A program made the position numbers and the translations under genes. The notes under the pieces were generated by a model. That model ran no database searches. It was not told where the DNA came from and saw only the letters and a program-made list of their open reading frames with translations. This document shows, in pieces, positions 1 to 10,410 of a DNA stretch of 64,000 nucleotides; within the stretch, counting starts at the first letter, position 1; the number at the start of each line of letters is the position of its first letter. The DNA comes from Niebla homalea (lineage: Eukaryota > Ascomycota > Lecanoromycetes > Lecanorales > Ramalinaceae), in NCBI GenBank assembly GCA_019925105.1, contig JAHGAU010000007.1, positions 806,001 to 870,000 on the forward strand, in the 5' to 3' direction.

Positions 1-1805
1 TATAATTTTTATAATTAAGTATTTTAAGAAATATACCTTTTTCCGGGATATATATATTTTCGTTAATCGATTAAAGGATATTACTTAAATTATAAATATA
101 TAATTATTACGAAATAATTTATAATTATACTTAAAAAATACCGCTTTAAAGTAATATATTATAGAATTATTAAATACGGAAAAACGATTTATTAAATATA
201 ATAAAAACCTTATTAAGTAAACTTTTTAAATTATTATTAAATTTAAGTTATTTTAATAAGTTAATTTAAATATTTTAATTACTGAAAAATATATTATAAA
301 TAATACTTTTTAAAACCGGAAACCTTATAAATATAATATATTATTTTACGGATTATATATATTTTGAATTTTAATAATATTTAAAATTAACTTACGTTTA
401 TTTATAACGGGTTAAACTTATAATTTTAACGGAACTTATAATTATTGAATATATTTATTATTATTAATAATTACCTTAAGCTTATAAATATATTTAAATA
501 TAATTAATAGACTTACGTTATTAAGTATTATATAACTTTATAAATATATTTATAGAATTATAAAGCGGATACGTTATTTTAAAATAATTAAAATTTTATA
601 TAAAATTTAAAAGCCGGTCCTTTTTTTAAATTTTTTACGTTATCCTTTTAAACGTATAAGTAAAATAAAACTTATAATATCCGACCTTAAGAAAAAGAAT
701 AACGGTAATTACCCTTAACGTCGTAAAAGAAAATATTAATATTAAATTAAGGAAAATTAAAGTCCTTAAAAAAAGGATTTAATTTTAAATATTAAACGTA
801 TTATATAAAATAAAGCGTTAATTAAAATTTTATATTTAAAAATATAAAAAAAAGAAATTATATTATTTAATAAAGAAGAATCAGAAGGATCTTAAATAAC
901 GACGACTTTATTACGGAAAAAGTATATTTTATATATTAAATTCCCGTTTATTATTATTATATTAAATACGTAATAAAATACTTATTAAAGAATAAACTTT
1001 TTACTTATTTTAAAAATAATTATTAAAAATTAAAAAGAGTAAACTTAAATACCCTTAAGACTTTTTCGTTAAATTAACGGATTTAATTTATTAATAATTA
1101 ATATACGTAAACGTAATAAATTAATAATATAATATTTATAATTATTAGCTTTACCGTAATAAAGAATACGTACTTTATAAGCTTTATTTTTAAGGTATAT
1201 TAATATATTATAGGTAAAGTTTAATTTACCCTTAAATTATCCTTAATAAACTTTTATATAAATAATAAGTATCTTATTACGATTATTAATCGTAATATTA
1301 TATTTTCTTAAATTTTAAATTTGGATTTAAAAATCTAGAAATTACTTAAGTTAATTCCGATTATAAGCGTTAATAATTTTAAATTAATTATTAATAAATT
1401 TATAATACTTAACTTATTCTTTTTAAGGAAGAAGAATACAATATTTATCTTAAGAAAAATTTCGGTTAAAATCTATTTAATACGTAATTTATTTATTAAT
1501 ATTTTAATTATTATTAATGTTATAACTCTTAATAAAATAATAATTAATTTTAATAATTAAAAATATATTATTAACGCTTATAAAAATATAAGTATTAAAA
1601 TAACCACTTTTATAAAGGAAATAACGTAATTCCGATATATAATTCACGTAAAGTAATAAACTTAAATTTTAACCTATAATATTATATAAATATTAATTAT
1701 ATATTTAAAAGAAAAGACTTTAAAAGAATAATTTAAGTCTTAAGATTTCATTTTTAAACCGTAATTAATATTATTCTATAATCTTAGATTTTAAAGTAAT
1801 ATATT
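1..1805 (+). pseudogene. Probable gag/protease part of G2 copy A
   Basis: The segment precedes the part shared with copy B and is unique in the window. Reading on + gives fragments rich in Ile, Asn, Leu and Lys, as RIPped gypsy gag/protease does, but I could not pin down a protease active site or zinc knuckle. Position upstream of RT/RNase H in the same element is the main argument. No start codon or intact frame longer than a few dozen codons is present. An unrelated flanking element cannot be excluded. Confidence 0.4.
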
Positions 1806-2632
1806 TACGTATATTGTTAATTTGAAAATATTAGTTATCCAAATTAAAAACGATATTAATTAAAAAATTAATTTATTACGTAAAGTAAAATTTAGAATTT
1901 TATACGACTTACCTTTATAACTTTATTACGTAATAGTTTTAAATTTATTAATATTATTTATTATTTATGGATAAAGAACCTAAAAATTTAAGTTATAAAT
2001 TTATAAAGCTATTTTAATAATAATATTAATCCTTATATTTACCGGAATAATCTTTATAATTTTTAATTATTTAAAAACTTACTTAAATTAATTATTATAA
2101 ATTAATAATCGTAAAAAATAAGTTTTACTTAATAACGTTAAAATTTATACGCGTAATAAAAGTACGTAAGTTTAATTAAGTAATATTATTAAAGAATTTA
2201 ATAATATCTTTAAAAAAAACAATAATATTATAATTAATATGCTAAAAAATTAATATATATTTAAATTTTTTTTTTTAAATATAATTATTAAATTTAAGAA
2301 AATATATAATATTAAACGTGAAGATTTAAAAATTATAAATTAAACTTTAAATAAAATATGTAATAAAAGTAAGCTATATTAATTTATATAATTTATAGAA
2401 TTTTTATATTTTACTTTTATTATTTAACGTGATATTTTAAACGGACGTAAAAGCCGTATTATAATTAATATTTAATTATTTAATAAAATTATAATTTCTG
2501 ATTTATACCCGTTATTATTATAATAGGAAATGATTTTTTTTAATTATAAATTATAAATATATTACCGTAATTAACATCCGTAATTATTTCTATTAATTTC
2601 TTATATATAAATCCGACCGGTGTAAACTTTAT

Positions 2633-2637
2633 ATTAT
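2633..2637. repeat. TSD (ATTAT), left of small LTR element
   Basis: Five bases, ATTAT, stand directly before the TGTTA end of the left LTR. The same five follow the right LTR at 4154-4158. Five-base duplications are usual for LTR-retrotransposon integrases. Confidence 0.9.
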
Positions 2638-2809
2638 TGTTAAGAACGTGATAAGTATAATGTATGATTGATATGATTGTTGAGTAGCTAGGTAGGTAGC
2701 TATGGATTTAAGTGAGTATACGCGTTAAGACCCCCGCGGAAGCTACCCGCTATACTTATATATACCGTAAACCGTAATATTATATATATAAAGACTTAAT
2801 TCTTTAATA
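2638..2809. repeat. Left LTR of small element (172 bp)
   Basis: It starts TGTTAAGAACG and ends TTTAATA, where the right LTR has the unmutated TAACA. The outer (left) half keeps many TG dinucleotides, whereas the inner half from about 2718 has no CA or TG. Confidence 0.9.
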
Positions 2810-3981
2810 ATATGCCGGCAAAACAATAAAAAAGTAACGCTTTTATTGTATATTATTACCCTTAATATAGTATTACTTATGCTTTTATCGGTAATAGCTA
2901 TAATATATTTAAAGCGCCGAGAATATTAAAGAAGTAAAAAGAGTAAATAATAATGGCGTATAAAACCGATATTGAAATCGTATATTAAGAAATCGAGAAA
3001 ACCGTAAGCCGGGATTTTATCGCAATTTACCCGGTTTATTATTGTAGTTTTAAGACCTAAGACTAAGCTGAATCGCTTAAAAAACGTATCTTTAATATTT
3101 TACCGGGTCGTATTTTAAGTAAGTCACTTAGGGAACTATTATCTTATTAAGTAGAATTACTTATAATTTAATTATTTTATTTTTAGGTATTCTTATACCT
3201 TTTTTTTCTCTTAAATAATTAATATTTAATTAAACCTTTATAAATATTAATTGAAGCACTTATTACCTTTAATGTCTTATAAGATAACTATAAGTATAAG
3301 TAACGGAGTCGGTAAAGGCTTTAAAGCTGGCTTTATTAATATAAGTATTAATTAAGGTTATCGATTAAACGGGGGAAGAAAGATTTTTCATTTAAATATA
3401 GGCTTTACGAACTATAACGGCCGTATAAAAAGAGCAGCCAGCTTTTATATAATGGCTCCACGTCATAATGCTTACTTTTACTTTAGCTTCTATAGTATAA
3501 ATCTCTTATAAAAGTCTTAAAGTATTATAGTAAATAAAGGTATTAATACTTTAAGTAAAGATTTTTTTAACGTAAAATACTGAATAAGCGTCTTCAGTAA
3601 TACGTAACGGATATAGAAGTCGTAAATAATAAAGTAAATAAATAATAATAAGTTAAATCGTAAGCTTTATAATGAAGTTAAAAATAATTTAATTAAAGAT
3701 AAAATAATTTTAAAATAAATAAATAACGAGCTTAGAAATAAAGTCATAATAAACTTAATAATTAACAGAATAAATCTAATTAAGACGATTAATAATAAAT
3801 ACTTATAAAGGCTCTGGGGCTCGAATTATTAAATGAGATATACGGTATTAACGGTATATTACCGGAGTAAGATTTTTGAGTGGCCTTTAAGTACTATAGG
3901 CTCTAATTTATAACGAGAATGGAATCGAGTTATTATATATATAATAACATATAACGGACCGACGCAGTTATTGCTATTATT
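2810..3981. other. Internal region of small LTR element, no recognised gene
   Basis: About 1.17 kb, moderately RIPped. Neither strand gives a recognisable gag or pol domain. CA/TG content is higher than in G2, for example around 3420-3480. I see no tandem repeat and no hairpin of note. It may be a decayed gag or non-coding filler. Confidence 0.6.
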
Positions 3982-4153
3982 TATTAAGGACGTAATAAGT
4001 ATAATGTATAATTAATATGATTATTAAGTAGCTAGGTAGGTAGCTATAGATTTAAGTAAGTGTGCGCGTTAAGACCCCCGCGGAAGCTACCCGCTATGCT
4101 TATGCATACCGCAAACCGTGATGCTATGTACATAGAGACTCAGTTCTCTAACA
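3982..4153. repeat. Right LTR of small element (172 bp)
   Basis: Same length as the left LTR and collinear with it. The inner (left) half is RIPped, while the outer half from about 4060 keeps CA and TG up to the terminal TAACA. ATTAT follows. Confidence 0.9.
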
Positions 4154-4158
4154 ATTAT
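4154..4158. repeat. TSD (ATTAT), right of small LTR element
   Basis: A perfect copy of 2633-2637, directly after the terminal TAACA. Confidence 0.9.
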
Positions 4159-4739
4159 CTTTTATAAAGATTAAGAGGAATTTTAAATTATATTAATAAG
4201 TTTTAAAGGTAATTTTTTATATATATAAAAATAAATAAATAATATATTACGTTTAATATGAAATTTTACGTAAATATTTATAAATAATATAATTATTTTT
4301 AATTATTTATTAAAGGAGTATATTATTTATTTACGTTAAGTCTTTTAAATTCTTAAAGATAAATATATAAATTTTTCGTTAATAAAATTATTTATTAATT
4401 ACTTTATAATTAAGTTCCTTAATTAATAAGTTAATTTTTTAATAATATTTATACTTAATAATAAAATTAAAATTATTTAAAACCTTAAATTTCCCGACTT
4501 ATTAAAAAACCTTAAAGTCTTCCTTAATCTTATAAATTAATTACGTACCGGAATAAAGAATTATACTTAACGCGTTACCCCGCTTTAAATACGTAAAATT
4601 TCCTTTATTATAGATTTAAGAAAAGTAAATCCAGAATATACCGGTTTACGCCGTAAATAAAGGATATTTTAGATTAAGTTTATATTTATTTAAAAAGAAA
4701 ACCGTACTTTTAAGGATTTAAAAATACGTTTTTAAAACT

Positions 4740-5250
4740 ATTATTTTTTATATATTATAATCTTAATCGACCGTTATTTACCGATATTAATATATTAAAG
4801 GAATTAATTGTTACGGCTATAATATATTATATTAAAAATAATCCGTTATTTTATAATATTACGGAAATTAATAATTTATTAAAAATTATATATAATAAAA
4901 TATAATTAATAATATTCCTTAATAAAAATTTAAATACAATTAAAAAAAATATTAACTTATAAAGTTAAAAACTACGGGTATAATTTAAGTTATACGTAAA
5001 ATTAAATATTTAATTAAAATGAATTATTATAAACTTAATTATATAATCTTTATAGATTATAACGTAATTATTAATATCTTTAAATAAATAAATTTAAAGA
5101 TTTCCGTAATTAATGAGTTTATTTCCTGTTTAATTTACGTATTATAATATTTATTAATATTTAATATTTTATTACGTTATAAATCGGGTTTAATAAATAT
5201 TATTCTTAACTTATTATTATAATTAATTAATAATATATAAAGTTTATTTA
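4740..5250 (+). pseudogene. RNase H relic of G2 copy A
   Basis: In broken frames this reads like the RNase H part of ascomycete gypsy polyproteins. There is a TELK stretch near 4960 (family: W-P-T-E-L-E), then a V-I/R-K-I-K-Y-L-I run, an I-F-x-D-Y segment (family: Y-T-D-H) and a segment with Leu-Ile-Asn-Ile-Ile-Leu in place of the family's N-I-V-P-D-A-L-S. Copy B at 14930-15430 is the same domain. RIP-type stops and frameshifts run throughout. The RT that should precede it is not resolvable as clean motifs. Confidence 0.7.
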
Positions 5251-5639
5251 TAAAAATCGGAATTCTTAATAATATAAATAAAAATAAATTAATTACTTTT
5301 TATTATATTTATATTTTAAATAAATTTAAAGAATAAATTAAAGAAAAATATATAAAAAATAAAATATAAATAAAATTATAAAAAGTTTTAATAATTAAAG
5401 AAAAGTTAAATTTATAAAATATAAAAATTAAATTACGTTTTATATTAAATGATAATTTTATTTATAATTTAAAATCCGTTAATTATTTATTTTAATTATA
5501 TATATTTAATAAACTTAAAAAAAGTAATTTTTTAATAAATATATAATAATTTATTATATAATAACTTTAACCGATTTTATAATAAATTAATAAACTTAAT
5601 ATATTTATTTAAGTTAAATAAATAATTACGGAAATATAT

Positions 5640-6480
5640 TACGTATTACTTTAAGTATAACTTAAATTAAATTAAGAAATATATATCTTATAAATCGCTT
5701 TAATTAATTTTAAGCTTATTAATTATTTTTTATATAATTTATATAAATTTTATTATTACTTTATTAAATTATTATGATTATAATATATTTTTTACCGTTA
5801 TTAATAAGTTTTTTAAATAAATATTTTTATTCCCCGGTAATATTAAATTTAAGGTTAATAATTAAATAAAATTTTTATTAACTGAATTAATAAAATAAAG
5901 ATAAAGAATTCCTTTTAATATTATATTAAATAAAGATCGTAAATTTATTTTTATATTTTAAAAATCTATATTTAAAAAAATGGATATTTATATTCTTATA
6001 TTTAACGTATATTATCCTTAAATTAAAAATTAATTAAAACGGATTAATTAAACGGTTAAAATCGTATTACGTTACTTTATAATTATATATTTAGATTATA
6101 GTTAAATAAATATTATTTTATATATTTAAGATATCTTAAATAATTTAAAGTTAATATTAATTATATTTACTTTAAATAAAATTTATTATAATATAAATAT
6201 TTATGACCCTTTAAACCTTTTAATAATTTCTTTAATTCTTAAGTATAATATATTTTAACTATAGAACCGTAAAAAGGTATAAGACGTATTAGAATTTACA
6301 TAAATAATAATTAAATTTTAATATAACCAAGGTTATAAATCAATTTAATTTAATATTAATAATTTCATTTATTTAAAGTTATATTATAAATATAATATCC
6401 CCGGTATTAAAAATTACAAGTTATATTAATAATATACCGGACCTTTTATTATTATTAAGAAAATTAATTATTTTATATAT
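5640..6480 (+). pseudogene. Integrase and C-terminal (GPY/F-like) relic of G2 copy A
   Basis: Frames on + give an integrase-core-like region, then a stretch with N-I-P-G-I near 6400 and G-P-F-I near 6450. This fits the end of gypsy integrase (GPY/F module). The sequence is cut at 6480 by G1 and resumes for 23 bp after 13764. Copy B (21667-22500) is collinear. Many in-frame stops. Confidence 0.65.
6476..6480. repeat. TSD (TATAT), left of G1
   Basis: TATAT precedes the left LTR and is repeated at 13765-13769. Copy B has a single uninterrupted TATAT at 22485-22489, the empty site. Confidence 0.88.
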
Positions 6481-6658
6481 TGTTAGAGTGCAAGCCCCTT
6501 TGGGGGTGGTTGGAAGGCAAAGGGTGTATTACGTATAACTAAAGACACTAAAGTACAGAAGTATAGGAGTGAAGGGGCCGGAGGCCCTGATATACCCAGT
6601 CGGTGACACTCCCTATGCCGGAGTCACGCTGGGCTACTATCGCCCCTGAACCCTGACA
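6481..6658 (-). repeat. G1 3' LTR (178 bp, nearly RIP-free)
   Basis: It begins TGTTAGAGTGCAAGCC and ends CCCTGACA on +, and keeps ordinary CA/TG content along its whole length. It matches 13549-13764 except for RIP-type changes and a 38-bp block present only in the other LTR. Confidence 0.92.
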
Positions 6659-6676
6659 TTACCCCCCCCCCCCTAG
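6659..6676 (-). promoter_or_regulatory. Polypurine (G-rich) tract of G1
   Basis: On - this reads CCTA, twelve G, then TAA directly before the 3' LTR. That is where the plus-strand primer of an LTR element is expected. A pure G run is unusual; family tracts are normally mixed A/G. The run (6662-6673) may have changed length by slippage. Confidence 0.65.
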
Positions 6677-6736
6677 GAAAGGCTCGCCCTCGAGCCTGTA
6701 AGCACGTTGAAAGGAAAAAAAATAAATTTTGGACTC

Positions 6737-6934
6737 AAAATCACCCCTTTTACCCGTCACTGATTAACCGGGTAACTGAAGTGAGGTCCAGTTACCACCC
6801 AGCTTACCCGTTACTAACTGGCCGGGTAACTGAAGTGAGGTTCAGTTACCACCCAGCTTACCCGTCACTAACTGGCTGGTTAACTGAAGTGAGGTTCAGT
6901 TACCACCCAGCTTACCCGTTATTAACTGGCCGGG
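6737..6934. repeat. 54-bp minisatellite in the 3' region of G1, about 3.7 units
   Basis: Units begin at 6791, 6845 and 6899 with GTTACCACCCAGC. A diverged first unit covers 6737-6790 and the last is partial. Each unit carries ACTGGCCGGGTAACTGAAG or a one- or two-base variant. Because 54 is a multiple of three, one frame stays open with an 18-residue repeat, but it has no other coding sign and reads antisense to G1. The repeat is almost free of RIP. Confidence 0.9.
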
Positions 6935-7080
6935 TAAGTAATATAAGAATTATAGGGGTAGGATCGTGGCGGTAGCCGGGTAAGTAAGGTAACCATACGG
7001 GGTAGGATCGTAATAATAACCTTTATAATAAGCTTTAAAACGCGATTTCGTCCGGGGGGTTCCGGGGCAGGTATCGTTTT
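6935..7080. other. RIP-poor tail of G1 between minisatellite and coding region
   Basis: Non-coding on both strands. It has two copies of GGGGTAGGATCGT (near 6955 and 6999) and a G-rich stretch near 7050. RIP becomes dense just downstream, at about 7080. Confidence 0.6.
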
Positions 7081-7900
7081 TTACGATTTACTTTTTTTTA
7101 AAAATATTTTTTTAACCTTTTTATTTTATATATTAAATTTATATTAATAAAAAAACGTATAATTTATATAAATAAATAATATTAATAATAATTACTTTAA
7201 TAGTTTTAGGGAGTTATAAGGTTATTTTAAAGGGTTTTTAAGCTTAATAAAAATGTAATATATAACTTATAATATTAAGTTTTTAAGGCCGGAAAAATTA
7301 TTATTTAACCAAAATATTTAAAATAACCTTTAGAAATTACTTAAAATATAACGATATTAATTGGATTTCCGGGTTATAATCCGGGCTTATTTAAATACTT
7401 TTTATAAAAAACTTTAATTAATCTTTAAATATAAAGGAATTCTTTTATATTAACGTAATATTAAATATTATCCGGAAATAAATTTATTTATTTAATTTTA
7501 TATTATAGCCTTTATTTTTAATTAATATATTAAGAATTAAGAATTTTTTTAAGCTTTTATTCCTTAATACCCTTTTTATTTATAATAATAAATTTAAAAG
7601 GTAAATTAATTTATCCCGGTAAAAATAATTTCTTTTTAATTAAGATATAAATTAAATTACTTATATAGAAAGTTAAATAAACCCGGAAAATATTAAAAAC
7701 GTTTAATTTATAAAAAGAATAATATTATTTAAGGATAATATAAGGATTTAAGTATTTATAATTAAGCTTTTTATTAAGTTAATCGGTTATTAAATATTTA
7801 ACGTTTACGTAAACCTTATTATTTATTTTAAATTTTACGTTTTTACCTTAATAATTAACTTACTTTAATACGTTATCGTAAACTTTATTAAGATTAAAAC
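7081..7900 (-). pseudogene. C-terminal pol region of G1 (chromodomain-like position)
   Basis: Follows the integrase on -, where gypsy chromoviruses carry a chromodomain. Broken frames read basic and aromatic stretches, but I cannot identify the chromodomain's aromatic cage. The assignment rests on position only. Confidence 0.35.
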
Positions 7901-8700
7901 GGGTTATATTAAGAATTTCTTATATAATTTTAATAATATTAATAATTTTTTTAATTTAAAGTTATTTACGGGCGGTAACGTATTTAATATTATCGGGCTT
8001 AAATAATATTTTTAAATAAAAATTTTTATTAAGGTAAAAGGGTATTATTTTAATTAATTAATTTAAATTATTATTATTTATAAATTTTATTATAAATAAT
8101 TACCGTACTTAATTATCTTATAAGTAATTAACGTAAATCCGGAGTCCTTATTTTATTTTTTAATTTATTCTTTTAATTTAATTATTAATTTTAACGTAAT
8201 AAAAAATCGAAGTTTAAAAATTAATTTTAAGTTAATATAATAAAGAACGTTATATTTTATTAATAAATTAAAAATTATAATTTAAAATAATATTATCCGG
8301 AAGACCGTAATATTTAAATATTTCTTTAATAAAAAGTTAAGTTATTTCCTTAATAAAATTTTTTTTTTTTTTTACGTAATAAAAGATATAATATTAACTT
8401 TTAAATAATATATAAATTACGATAAAGATTGTATTTATATTTTTATATTTAAATAATCCGGTAATAAAATTAACCGAAAAATTAACCTATTTTAATTCCG
8501 GGATTTTATAATAATAAAATAATCTTACGGGCTTTTATTGTAAAACTTTAAACCGGAAATAAATATTATAATTTAAAATATAACGGTTAATATCGTCTTA
8601 TAAAGTAAGTTAAAAAAAGTACTAGAAAGTAAATTTAATTATATAATCCCGGTCAGAATAATTATTAATTAATTTATTATAAGTATATTTTAAGATATCC
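7900..8700 (-). pseudogene. Integrase relic of G1
   Basis: Read on -, a segment near 8620-8560 has N-R-Y-I-L-N-Y-N-I-Y, matching the integrase zinc region's family pattern N-x-C-x2-C with Cys now Tyr. A VNF-VNFITGLFK stretch follows, in the place of the catalytic M-D-F-I-T-x-L-P. The first catalytic Asp reads Asn. Many stops; dead copy. Confidence 0.75.
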
Positions 8701-9219
8701 GTAATTAATAATATTAATATTTATAATTTATTTTTATTAATAAGGATATTAAATTGAACTTTAATACGGATTAAAGGTATTCTTTTAAAATTAAATAATT
8801 TATTTTTTATAATTATTTTCTTCAATTCTATTAAGTTATTATTAATATAATTAACTTTATAGATTTACTTATAAAACCCAAGTTTTTTAAGTATTAAATA
8901 AGTTAATATTAATATTTCTTCCCTTTCATTTAAGGTTAAAACTTTAAAACGTTTAAAAAATAAGACGGTCTAAAATTAATCCTTAACCCTATTATCGTTA
9001 TTATTTTATAATCGATAACCAAATATCCGCGTAAGGGCATTAACTTTATTATTTTATTTACCCGGACGGTAAATAACCTTAAAATTAAACTTAAAGAAGA
9101 TATTAAAGTATTTAACTTAATATTTAATAAGTTTTTAACTTTTAATAAAGTATTTTAAGGCTTAATTATTATTAAAAATACGGAAAAACTTTTTTATTAT
9201 TTTAAATTTAAACTATTAA

Positions 9220-10410
9220 TTCTTTAAGTACCAGATAATAATAAAGAGTTTTTTATTATAAATATTATATTTATACTTAATTAATAATATATTCTTAAAG
9301 TAATAAATTACCGGGTATAATTCCCCGGCCTTATTATATTAAGAGAGGATACCGCCGGAAATATAATTTAAAAAATTAATTTTAAGGATTATTTCTTTAT
9401 CGGAATTATAATAGGTTAATACGGGGGCTATAATAAAAGCTTCTTTAAGTATAAAGTAAACCTTTTAATACTCCGGGGACTATATAAATAAGGTTTCCTT
9501 TTTAATAAGCTTTAAGAATAACTTTATTATATTAAAAAATTAAGGAATAAATCTTTAGTAAAAATTAGAAAAGTTAATAAATCCTTAAAGGGTTTTAAGG
9601 TTAATGGGGATTAGTTAATCTTTAATCTTACTTACTTTATTAGGGTTTACTTTAAGCCCGTTAATAATAAGAATAAGCCTTAAGAATTTAATTTATTATA
9701 TTCTGAATTCATATTTCCGGATATTAATTTATAGGCCGGTATTACGTAAACGCTCCAAAATTAACCGTATATATCAGGTATACTCTTTCTTAATAACGCT
9801 ATAAATAATAATATTATTTAAGTAAGCCTAAATAAAAATATTTAAATAATTAAATAAAATTTTATTTATATATTATTAATATAAAATAAGGTTATTAATT
9901 AAGTTAAAAAGTATAACTTTATATTTAAAAGCGTTTAATAAAATAATAAATATTATAAAGTTTTTATTCTCCGGGTATATATAATGCTTATTAAAGGCTA
10001 TAATAATATTTAAGCGGGTAATTTATTTATAACCGGTAACTTAAAATAATACTTTTTCGATTAAAGGAATAAAGTATCGATTCCTTTTAATAATAACGTT
10101 AATACCACGGTAATTTATATATAATCGTAAATCGCCGTTAAACTTAAAGGTAAAAAGGATAAAGGATTTATAAAGGGCTTTATTAAGCTCGATAAAATTT
10201 TTTTTTAAGTTTTTAATAATATATTCCTTTAATTTCTAAAGCTTATAGTTTAAGAGCGGATAAATACGACTTTAAGGTGGGATCCCCTTTAAGGTTAAGT
10301 TAATCTTATGATTATAATCCCGGTATAAAGGTAATTTATTTACCGTTATGCAATTAAAAACGTCTTTAAAATCATAATATTCGGCCGGAAGGTTAACTAT
10401 AATCTTATTT
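9220..10410 (-). pseudogene. Reverse transcriptase and RNase H relic of G1
   Basis: Read on -, the broken frame runs from L-P-A-E-Y-Y-D-F-K-D-V-F through G-D-L-R-L-Y-I-N-Y-R-G-I-N, the catalytic region A-Y-L-N-N-I-I-I-Y (YLNN at 9813-9824; family YLDD) and G-F-I-N-F-S-N-F-Y. The RNase H start N-Y-I-S-G-G-I-L-S comes next. These are diagnostic for Ty3/gypsy RT. The Asp-to-Asn changes are what RIP makes of a T-GA(C/T) context. Stops replace Gln and Trp codons. Confidence 0.9.

Larger units (their letters stand above)
2638..4153. mobile_element. Small non-autonomous LTR retrotransposon (1516 bp)
   Basis: Two direct repeats of exactly 172 bp flank about 1.17 kb, with TGTTA/TAACA ends and a perfect 5-bp TSD. 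Those are the marks of an LTR retrotransposon. The inside is too short for pol, and I find no RT, integrase or protease motif. Frames on both strands are broken, although parts keep more CA/TG than the surroundings. It could be a TRIM-like or gag-only derivative mobilised by an autonomous relative. Neither a clear primer-binding site nor a polypurine tract is visible, so orientation is undecided. It sits inside G2 copy A and is absent from copy B, where the neighbouring sequence is also about 0.4 kb shorter. Confidence 0.88.
1..6480 (+). mobile_element. Ty3/gypsy retrotransposon G2, copy A (left part), RIP-degraded
   Basis: This is a dead LTR retrotransposon reading on +, with its 5' end outside the window. 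From about 1.3 kb on, residual frames give gag/protease-like, RT/RNase H and integrase stretches in the order of a gypsy pol. The part from 1806 on recurs as copy B at 13970-15839 and 21667-22508. The body has almost no CA or TG and many in-frame TAA/TAG. It is interrupted by a small LTR element at 2638-4153 and ended by G1 at 6481; 23 bp more of it follow G1 at 13765-13787. About 0.4 kb of copy A around the small element (within 2526-2632 and 4159-4446) is absent from copy B. Identification as gypsy is firm from 4.7 kb on; the gag/protease assignment of 1-1800 is tentative. Confidence 0.8.

Noticed and set aside
6781..6975. Open frame of 64 codons with an 18-residue repeat, looking like a small repeat protein
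   Set aside because: It is the 54-bp minisatellite read in one frame. It lies antisense to G1 next to the LTR and has no ribosomal or promoter context.
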